Below are positions 56,601 to 64,000 of a stretch of DNA of 64,000 bases, in pieces. The notes below the pieces were generated by a model, which worked only from the letters and a program-made list of their open reading frames with translations, did no database searches and was not told where the DNA came from. Both the position numbers and the translations under genes were made by a program. This DNA is from Undaria pinnatifida (taxonomy: Eukaryota; Sar; Phaeophyceae; Laminariales; Alariaceae), in NCBI GenBank assembly GCA_012845835.1, contig JABAKD010000014.1, forward strand, positions 1,976,501-2,040,500, given 5' to 3'. Position 1 is the first letter of the stretch, and each line of letters starts with the position of its first letter.

Positions 56601-58110
56601 GGCCGGTTATGCTCTTGCTTTGCTGATAGCGATTTATATACCGCACTGGTCGACGCGGCTATGTCGTCCAGAAGCGTTTTCGCTTTAGATTTTGATTGCT
56701 GTTTATATACAGCTCAGATATGCTTTGACTTTGCAGATCACGGTTGATCTACAACTGCGCCAGATATGTTTTGCTTTGCTGATCGCGGTTGATACCGCCT
56801 TCGTCGACATGGCTGTGTCATTCAGAAGTGCTTTCGCTTTCGATTTGGATGCTGTTGTATGCAGCTATATTGCCCTGGTGACATGCAGCTGCACCATATA
56901 TGGCTTAGCTCTGCTGATCGCGGTTGACATACGGCGCTGGTGAAATGCGGCTGCGCCAGATATGCTTTTGTTTTGCTGATCGTGGTTGATATACCGCTCT
57001 GGTCGACACGGCTGCATTTTCTAGCAGTGCTTTCGCTTCAGGTTTTGATTGCTGCTGATATTCAACTACACCACGCTGTTGATTTACATCTGCGCCAGAT
57101 ATGTTTCTGCTTTGCTGATCGCGGTTGATATATTGCTCGACACGGCCGTGTCTTCCAGAACGGCTTCGCTTTAAGTTTTTGATTCCTGTTGACGTACAGC
57201 TATACCGCGCTGGTGACATACATCTGCGCCAGATATTTTTCTTCCGGCTGATCGCGGATGATATACCGCTCTGGTCGACACGGCTGTGTCGTCCAAAACG
57301 GCATCGCTTTAAGCTTTCGATGGCTCTTAATATACAGCTGCGCTATAAATGCTTCCGCTATGCTGATTGCAGTTGATGTTCCACGCTGTTGATACACAGC
57401 TGCGCTCTGGCTGCCACGGGTGTGTCGTCCAGAGCGGCTTCGCTTTAAGTTTTTGATTGCTGTTGACATACAGCTATACCGCGCTGGTGACATACATCTG
57501 CGCCAGATATGTTTCTTGCTGCTGATCGTGGTTGGTATACCGTGGTGTTGATACACAGCTGCACCGGGTATGCTTTTGCTTTGCTGATCGCGGTTGATAT
57601 ACAGCGCTGGTCGGCACGGCCGTGGTGCTTTTGCTTAGTATTGTGATTGCTGTTGATATACGGCTGCGCCAGATATGCTTTCGCTTTGCTGCTCGGGGTT
57701 GATATGCAGCTGTGCCTTTTGTACTTTCGCTTTGAAAAAATCGCGGGCGCGGGTGTGCCTGAGGGAGTTGGTTTTGCCGATCGCTGTTGATATACAGGGG
57801 TCGCAGATATCCTTTCGCTTTGCGGATCGCGGGGATCTACCGCTCTGGTCGACACGGTTGTGGCGTCTTGAATGACCTTCGCTTTGCTGTTTGTTGACAT
57901 ACGACTGGGCTGGGCGTATTTTGCTTTGACGATACGCGTCTAGGCGATCTCGCTGGGCCAATCGAGGTTGATGTGCCGCCCTGGTCGACTGATCGCGACT
58001 AATGTACCGCCCTGGTCGACACGGCTGCGTCGTCCAGCAGTGCATCTGCTTCCTTGCTCACGGTTGATACACGGCTGGGTTAGTTGTATTTTGCTGTGCT
58101 GATTAGCTAG
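53470..58110. repeat. Satellite array with alternating ~88 and ~140 base units
   Basis: About 28 units are anchored on GGTCGACACGGCTGTGTCG, itself a near-perfect palindrome. Long unit: TTGCTGTTGATATACAGCTA, CCGCGCTGGTGATATACAGC, TGCGCCAGAGATGCTTTTGC, TTTGCTGATCGCGGTTGATA, CACCGCCCAGGTCGACACGG, CCAGAAGTGCTTTCGCTT. The short unit lacks the ~52-base middle module. Anchor positions 54171, 54311, 54399, 54544, 54633, 54772, 54946, 55084, 55222, 55310, 55452, 55540, 55684 and 55772 show steps of 140, 88, 145, 89, 139, 174, 138, 138, 88, 142, 88, 144 and 88. A sub-motif TTGATATACMGC recurs inside each unit. Several-hundred-codon frames on both strands arise because 138 is a multiple of three. Confidence 0.95.
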
Positions 58111-60490
58111 GCCGCTCATTGACATGGTGGTATTACGGTTGCTATCGGTTGCTATTGCTTCGCTCCTCGCTAGCAATATATCGCTTCCATAGGCACGGCG
58201 GTGCCAGCGGGCTTTGCGTCGCTGACCTCGGTACGGCAGTACCAGCGTTTCTTGTTCCGCTGGCCTCGGTACGTTGTGCTGCCACCTCTCTGGTTGCTGG
58301 TTGGGTGTAGTGGATATACCACCATCGCTGGATCGGCTTTGCCGGGGACATGTTGTCTTGCCAGTTGCTGAGGTACACAGATGGTTCGGCTGTCTTCGTT
58401 GCCGCGGCTGACTTTCGGATCGCGGCTGAGATACAGCTATGGCTGACATGGGTCAGCGTTGCGACCGCTATACCACTCGTTACTGTTGATATACACTTCA
58501 TGCTAACGCAGTTTAATCAGAGGCGACTGCGTGTGTCGCGGGTTGCGGGGTTACACAGCTAGGGTTGGTGTGCTGACAACGTCGTTGCAGTCGATACGGC
58601 ATATATCTCGGATGCCGATGCCGCTGCTCCCTTGTCTTCTCACCGACGCGCGCGGGTTACGGTTTAATAATGGGCGGGGTTACCATGTGGCAGGTTAACC
58701 CGCTTCTGCTGCGAGAGATAAAGACTTTGCGAAACAAGATCGGAACGAACTCATGGTCTAACTTCGCTGGTTGCTGGTTGGTTGCGGTTAACACACGTAT
58801 CTAGCTGGTTGCTGTGTTCATCCAGATGTTGACAATTATCTTCGTGCCGCTACTGATTCACGGGTCGCGGTTGGGACACAGTTGTTGGTGACATGGGTCA
58901 GGGTGGCGACCGCTATACCGACCGCTATACCGACCGCTGTACCTCTCTTTACTGTGGATATACAGTTTATGCTGATGCAGTTTCATCAGGGATGGCTGCA
59001 TGTTTCGCTTGTTGCGGTGGTTACACAGCTATCGTTGACGCGCAGATCGAACAGTTATCACTGGCTCGGCTGCGCCAGATGCGTTTGCTTTGCGGATTGC
59101 TGTGGGTACTAATACCCCCTTTGGGACTTCGGAGAGCAACGCTGACGAACATAACTGGCAATTGCAGGGTCAGCCACACGACGTTACACGGGGTGCTAGC
59201 TTAAGGAGTGGGAATTTTCATGAGCGACTCCAACGCAAGAAGCTGCGCGATACGCGCGTAGCATGACACATCGTGTGCTGCGCACTCATGCTATGACAAT
59301 GACCGCCTTTCTTACTTGTTTTATCGCTATGCGTGGGCTCCGAAAGGGGTAATGTCGGTATTAATGTGGGTATACAGCTGTCGCTGACACACGGCTGTGT
59401 GGATATGCAACCATCATTGGCACTGTTGCCAGAGATGGTTTCACTTTGCTGATCACTGTTGATATACAGCTGTGCCAAAAGTGCTTTCGCTTTGCGGGTA
59501 GCTGCTAACATACAGCTATTGCCCACACCGATGTGTTGTCGCTGTTGCCTCGCTAGTCGCCGTTGATAGTCGTTGATCACTGTCGCTGTTGATATACAGC
59601 GGTTGATGGCACGGCTGTCATATTGGCTGTTTCGTCGCTGATTGCTTTTATAGGACGATCTCCGGCGCGGGCTATTGACTGTTGCTTCGCTGATCAATGT
59701 TGATATACACCAATCTCCGGCGCAGCCGTGCCGGAGCTGCTTTGTGTGACTGCTGACGTGGCTGGGGTATGGTTGCGGTGGCTTCGCTAGTCGCTGTCGG
59801 TATACAGCAATCACGGGCACGGTTGTGCCAGAGGCTCTACTTCCCTGACCTCGGCGTGGCAGTGCCAGGGGCTTCTGGTTGGCGGATCTCGGCCCGGCGG
59901 TGCTGGAGGCTTTGGTTTTGCTGATCTCTATAGATATACAGCTATGACTGGCATGGCGGTGTTATCTCTGGGCCGCTGCAGTTGATTTGCTTGTTGCTGA
60001 TGATAGTTTCTGGGTGCTGTCAATATATAAAAGCTATCGATCACACGACTGTGTCCATACATAATGGCCGCTGCTTCGTGGATTGAGATTGTTTTACCAT
60101 CATCGCTAGCACGGCGGTGCCGGAGATGCTTTTGCCTAGCTCATTGCTGATGTCAAACAGATACTGACGCCTGTCTTCGTCGCCGCTATTGCTTCGAAAG
60201 TCGCGGTTGACAGACAGTTATGGCTGACATGGGGTCAGAGTTGCGCCCGCTATACCGCTTGTTACTCCGTCAATATGCATGTAATGCTTACGCAGTTTTA
60301 TCAGAGGTGATAGTGTGTATCGCTGGTGGCATTAATTACACATCTATGGTTGATGTGCTGACAACGTGCTTGTAGTCGACACTGCATACATTTCAACGGA
60401 TACCGAGACCGCTGCCCCCATGTCTTCCTACCTACGCGCGGGGGCTACGTTTTGATAACGGGCGGGTGTCGCGGTGTGGCGGGTAAACCC
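58111..60490. repeat. Degenerate satellite edge with a ~300-base duplication
   Basis: TGTTGATATACAGCTG phrases persist but spacing is lost. A block (ATGGCTGACATGGGTCAG, CGCTATACC.CT, ACGCAGTTT.ATCAGAGG, GTGCTGACAACGT, GGTAACCCGCTTCTGCTG-like end) occurs at 58435-58735 and 60210-60515. A third partial copy (GTGACATGGGTCAGGGTGGC) lies at 58885-59045. A short tandem ACCGCTATACCG occurs at 58910-58935. Confidence 0.8.
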
Positions 60491-60840
60491 GCTTCTGCTG
60501 CGAGGACTCGACACGCTAAATACAGCTCGTCCGCAACCCAGTACAGGTACCTTTCGACGGCCCCATCCCCGGGTCCCTCTCCACGTGAATTGGGCGTACG
60601 TGCACCGGCAGGGTGTACGCCGCGACGGGTGGGTGGGCGCATCGCTGGCCCAGCAGCCCCCAATCCCCCCCGATCTGGGCGCTGCGGGGATAAGAACGCA
60701 ACGCCCGCGCGCCAGGGGAGTTGGAGGTCGGGACGGGGTCGGGATCGCCGGGGATGCGGCGACCGCGGCCTACTCGCTTCTCCTGCCATTCCGCCGCCCG
60801 CCCCCGGTCCGCCCGGGCGGTAGCTGAGCGGGCTGACTAT
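60491..60840. other. GC-rich island, no gene assigned
   Basis: Very GC-rich (GGGTCGGGATCGCCGGGG, CCGCCCGCCCCCGGTCCGCC) between AT-richer sequences, with open frames on both strands (60445-60873 minus, 60452-60827 plus). It starts right after the second copy of the 58.4 kb block. It could be a promoter-like island or a mobile element end. Nothing recognisable is encoded. Confidence 0.4.
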
Positions 60841-61825
60841 AAATCTCGGTTGCAGGCCCTGTTTAATCTTCATTTTAATTTTATTTATTTATTTTTTTTG
60901 CTAGCTACTGATAGTATCGCAGACACATGCGTGACTCATGGCAGCTGTTCCTATTACGTTACATCATAATTTCGCTGTTAGGTAATGGCAGGTAGGAGTG
61001 GCTCGGAGTCGCGCTGTTAGTGTCTGTGCTACCGTCAGGTTTTCTCGATGGGTTGGCTGGACACACAGCATCACTTTGACGCTCGCTTAGTTGTTTAGCA
61101 GAACAAGGGGCGTGAAATGTTTCCCCCCGGTTCTAACGTACGATGCTGTGTGTTGACATCCAGATAGTCTTGTATCGGCATTCGCGGTAGGTGGGCGCGG
61201 AGGAATGGCTCTGGCACCTAAATCATTGCCAGACTGGCGTGCAGCCTATTCCACAGCTTTCCGCCGAACATCGGTGGGGGGACACATGGGCGATTCTCAA
61301 CCCCTCGCCCACATTGCCTGTTTCGGCAGACGTATTTAGGGACCCGATGCAATGGCCGCTCCGACGGTGGTCGTGGCATGCCCCGGCGTAGGACGCCGGC
61401 GCGGGGGGGAACGCGTTTGTGCCGGGTTTAGTGCGCAGATACGAATCGGTTTTGGACGAACTCGTCATGCAGGAACACCCACTCCGTGACGAGCTTACAT
61501 CATGCTGATGTTTGGAACATGGAACAAGCAGTACCGAGGTACCATGTATGTTTTACGGTGACTACTGCTGCTCTTACGGGGAGCACCTATCAAACCAGTG
61601 ACGGTGCTTCTAAGCGAACGCAAACGTAGGCTAATCCTAATTGACTTACCACACCCGCCGGTCCTTCGCTTCGTGCACGCCACTGTATGGAAACAATTTA
61701 TAAGAAGTTTGGGTGAGGCGACGACCCCAGTCCGGTAGCCGATGCAGAGTATAAGAAGCAATGGAAGTATGGGTAGGCCCACCGGCTGGGGGAGGAGGCC
61801 TCATCTAATCCAATACTTACTTTAA

Positions 61826-62194
61826 ATGATCGGTGAAGCCGCAGAAGAATACTACAGTAAAATCGGGTTTCCAGAAAATGAGACATCGATGGTACGGAGG
61901 TGGCTCCATGATTTGGAACCGGTGAATTACTTGGAGAATCTAGGCCACATCGATCATTGTGCATGTTTCCCACGAACCCAAAGCCAGAGAACATACGTCG
62001 AAGGAGAAATACTGACCATCCCACCCACCCAGCTTATGCATGCAGTAGTTTCTTGTTTTACAACCTTTGCGGACCGGAGAAGTCTGCGAGCGCCTTGCCA
62101 CACTCAGCCCTGTGCGGAAGCAACCAGGGATGTCTTCAAATGGATCCGAGATTGGAACAAAGCTGTTGGTTCCGGCCTACTTGAGCCTATCTGA
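61826..62194 (+). CDS. Hypothetical ORF containing the duplicated 159-base segment
   Basis: ATG-initiated 122-codon frame: MIGEAAEEYYSKIGFPENET, HCACFPRTQSQRTYVEGEI, RDVFKWIRDWNKAVGSGLLE. The composition is protein-like (aromatic and charged residues, no low complexity). The first ~10 codons lie in the direct repeat and the next ~53 in the 159-base duplicate. No family recognised. It may be part of a mobile element protein. The partial copy at 51746-51928 keeps the same frame for the shared part. Confidence 0.35.
   Translation: MIGEAAEEYYSKIGFPENETSMVRRWLHDLEPVNYLENLGHIDHCACFPRTQSQRTYVEGEILTIPPTQLMHAVVSCFTTFADRRSLRAPCHTQPCAEATRDVFKWIRDWNKAVGSGLLEPI
61857..62015. repeat. 159-base duplication, copy 2
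   Basis: One mismatch to 51714-51872. Both begin GTAAAATCGGGTTTCC and end GAAATACTGA. Confidence 0.95.
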
Positions 62195-62365
62195 CGCACA
62201 GTACCGGAGCCACAACCATTCATTGCCTTTAACCCCCGCCCAACGGGCAAGAACAAGAGGACGTAGAAAACATTTCGGACCACCCTTGACATCCTGCGTG
62301 CTGAGTAGCTGCTGCGCCGTGTTTGTTTATTTTATTATATTTTATTTTATTTTCCAGGATTACAG

Positions 62366-62434
62366 CCGCGCTGAGCGCTCAGCGCGGAGGTACATCCCGG
62401 GCGAGGCCCTCCTGCTTCGGGGCAGGAGGCCTCA
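62366..62434. other. Perfect 22-base palindrome plus adjacent hairpin
   Basis: CCGCGCTGAGC followed by its exact complement GCTCAGCGCGG (62366-62387, no loop). Then GAGGCCCTCCTGC, loop TTCGGG, and GCAGGAGGCCTC (62403-62434, one unpaired C). The second hairpin's right arm is the start of the 62423 direct repeat. Confidence 0.85.
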
Positions 62435-62499
62435 TCTAATCCAATACTTACTTTAAATGATCGGTGAAGCCGCAGAAGAATACTGGCGTCATCCTCGAA

Positions 62500-63030
62500 A
62501 TTAGCCACAGAAAATGGCCTTTTTCTTCGGATTTATGGCTCAAATAAACTCACTGACTATCCCCGATTTCCTCGAGATACTATTACTCAGTACGGGGCCT
62601 ACAAGCTGAACCAGGAAAAACAAACTCCGCATTATTATACGAAAACGCAAACAACCGCAGAAACTCGATTTAATCGTACTCTGCACACTGCACGGCGAAA
62701 AGCATCCCCCCTCCTCCGTGCACGACGAAATGTGTAGCACACGTAGTGGCGGGATGTTGCACTGTGCTCAAAAAACTCAAACTCGAATAATACCTGGTAA
62801 AAAAATATCTCCCCCCCCAAAAAAGCTCCCGCAAAACGGGGGTTCGTACGGCGATGTACTTCGAGTTCGACGTACACACTGGGTTTTGTGCCAGGTTCTT
62901 CGCCCCCTCGTTATCCTCGAAAACCGTAACTGTACGTCGTACCAAACCCCGGGACAATAAATCCACACATACCGCGAGAACATCACCATCTTCATGGTGT
63001 CTGCCAGATTACAACGGCATTGTACAATAC
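62500..63030 (-). pseudogene. Ty1/copia RNase H fragment
   Basis: On the minus strand at about 63010-62780: VMFSRYVWIYCPG, then (after a frame change near 62945) RRTVTVFEDNEGAKNLAQNP, VCTSNSKYIAVRTPVLRELF. This is the conserved end of Ty1/copia pol (EDNxGAxxLAxNP...SKHIxVRxHFxRE). The H of SKHI is Y here and HF is lost. Another shift follows at GGG near 62822, after which only EIFFYQVLFEF is readable. Integrase and RT are absent. The stretch below 62780 has no clear homology. This is a dead fragment. Confidence 0.75.
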
Positions 63031-63039
63031 GGCGGCACC

Positions 63040-64000
63040 GACTCAAACAGACAAAATAATCAACTCGCAAAATCAAACCATTGTACCTCGTTATTCCTGA
63101 CGAGTACGCATAACATCGGTGCTATACATATATCAAGTAAGCATGGGGTAAGTCCGCGCTATCAGACAACGCATAACCAACGCGTCAGCGGGACAATACT
63201 CGTACTCAAGTCACGAATACTCGAACTAGACCGAACGCGCCTCTGCGCAGCTCGTGGTCTGTTCAATCTCGGGCGATTTGTCATTGGCCGAGATTTGTCA
63301 TACCAACAATAAACAATCCTCATCCTATGACAAAAACAAGAAAAACAATCAAGTCCATCTCAAGCAGGCTGACAATCAACGTTCGAACAACAAAATCACA
63401 ATCATCCAGCATCATACCCAGTCATTTCAACCCCAATGCCCGAAACACTACTGCTGGTGGTCCCTCCGCTGCGGCAGCCTCCTTCCGGTCTCATGGCATC
63501 GCCGCAGCTCGGGCACTCCAGCCTATCCTCCTGAATGAATCAGCCGTTCCTGGCGCAAAATTGACTCCACACAAGCAGCGGATGGATCGTGCAATCGAGC
63601 GATTAGGTCGGCATAGATAGGTTGAACTGCTCTTTTAATCAAAAATCCCTCGCACATGCTCAGTTGCCCTGTTTTTAGATTGCTCACCAAGAGCCCTCTA
63701 GTCTATACTCATACCAGTTATACCTGCATGGAAATCTTTAGTAACAGCAGTATCGCAATGCTACACTGCGGGGTACTCCACCGTTGTGCAATGATCCGCA
63801 ACGCAGGCAGTATCTGGGCGTATCATATACTCGCAGACAAGTCGATGTACAATCGATCGTGCCGGTGTATCATTCGTACTCGTATCCTCTTGTATCGATA
63901 ACTACCAACAGACGGGCGGATAGCACGGGATGTATTGCTGTAGTACTGCATGCTGTTTCTACTCTACAAATGGGGAACGTCACACGTCAAGGACATGCCG
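63040..64000. other. No certain gene; one C-terminal-like frame
   Basis: The plus frame 63327-63620 ends in KLTPHKQRMDRAIERLGRHR after an Ala/Ser-rich stretch (GGPSAAAASFRSHGIAAARA). That looks like a protein C-terminus, but no family or upstream exon is evident. The remainder to the window edge is anonymous. Confidence 0.3.

Larger units (their letters stand above)
61793..62484. repeat. ~62-base direct repeats enclosing ~570 bases
   Basis: AGGAGGCCTCATCTAATCCA, ATACTTACTTTAAATGATCG and GTGAAGCCGCAGAAGAATACT occur at about 61793-61853 and again at 62423-62484, essentially identical. Between them lie the 159-base duplicate (61857-62015), an open plus frame (61826-62194), a TTTATTTTATTTTATTTT-type tract and two GC-rich hairpins. 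It resembles a tiny element with direct terminal repeats or a recent unequal-exchange product. Confidence 0.85.

Noticed and set aside
53793-57900. Repeat proteins of 100-270 residues on the satellite
   Set aside because: Frames exist on both strands and shift at the 88-base units, with no start, splice or domain signal.
54171-58020. CRISPR-like array
   Set aside because: Spacers between anchors are themselves repeated and the organism is eukaryotic; there are no cas genes.
60445-60873. 142-residue Pro/Arg-rich protein in the GC-rich island
   Set aside because: Open on both strands because of high GC; no domain and no conserved motif.

Overview
The window looks like a piece of a repeat-choked eukaryotic nuclear genome. 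The signs are GT-AG splice junctions, interstitial CCCTAA telomere-type repeats, RNA polymerase III-type short retroposons with poly(A) tails, a LINE, a Ty1/copia fragment, a Helitron fragment, TIR transposons, large satellites and a 500-base scaffold gap (12556-13055). There are no operons, bacterial ribosome sites or CRISPR arrays. A stramenopile (alga or oomycete-like) origin is my guess, from a retroelement tail at the left edge and the style of the repeats. That is recall and inference, not proof.

One protein-coding gene stands out. Exon 1 (27986-29040) encodes two membrane segments and most of a glycosyltransferase domain like that of the bacterial cyclic beta-glucan synthase NdvB (GT84/GT2). 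It stops at a strong GTGAGT donor just before the family's conserved SHD motif. The missing half starts 18.5 kb away, directly after a CAG acceptor, with that SHD motif followed by RQSRW and C-terminal membrane helices (47535-48321). Strand, order and splice phase all agree, so I read this as one 613-residue gene split by an 18,494-base intron filled with transposons. A weaker two-exon candidate lies inside that intron (36011-36800).

Layout: 0-5 kb holds a decayed retroelement tail, a cluster of CCATGG palindromes and diverged SINE pieces. 5-10 kb is mostly anonymous. 10.1-11.2 kb is an array of seven tRNA-like units. 12-17.4 kb is poly-C/poly-G repeat family R arranged as a large imperfect inverted repeat around the gap side. 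18-22.7 kb holds a broken LINE with a SINE inside it, a TA-flanked Tc1/mariner-type MITE and another SINE. 22.7-27.5 kb is family R, a second tRNA-derived element, a TAA-flanked Harbinger-type MITE and a telomere-repeat block. 28-48.3 kb is the glycosyltransferase gene, whose intron carries SINEs, a 216-base ACA microsatellite, a second telomere-repeat block, a foldback element, a 165-base tandem duplication and a Helitron remnant. 48.6-49.2 kb is a minisatellite directly 3' of the gene. 49.9-51.1 kb is a TIR transposon with a transposase-like remnant, and an empty-site paralogue of its insertion point lies at 18.7 kb. 53.5-60.5 kb is a satellite with alternating ~88 and ~140 base units that fades into degenerate copies. 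61-64 kb holds recent short duplications and a copia RNase H fragment.

Nearly all other open frames are shadows of repeats. The main biology is a possibly horizontally acquired glycan-synthase gene persisting inside a transposon graveyard, plus several datable nested insertions.
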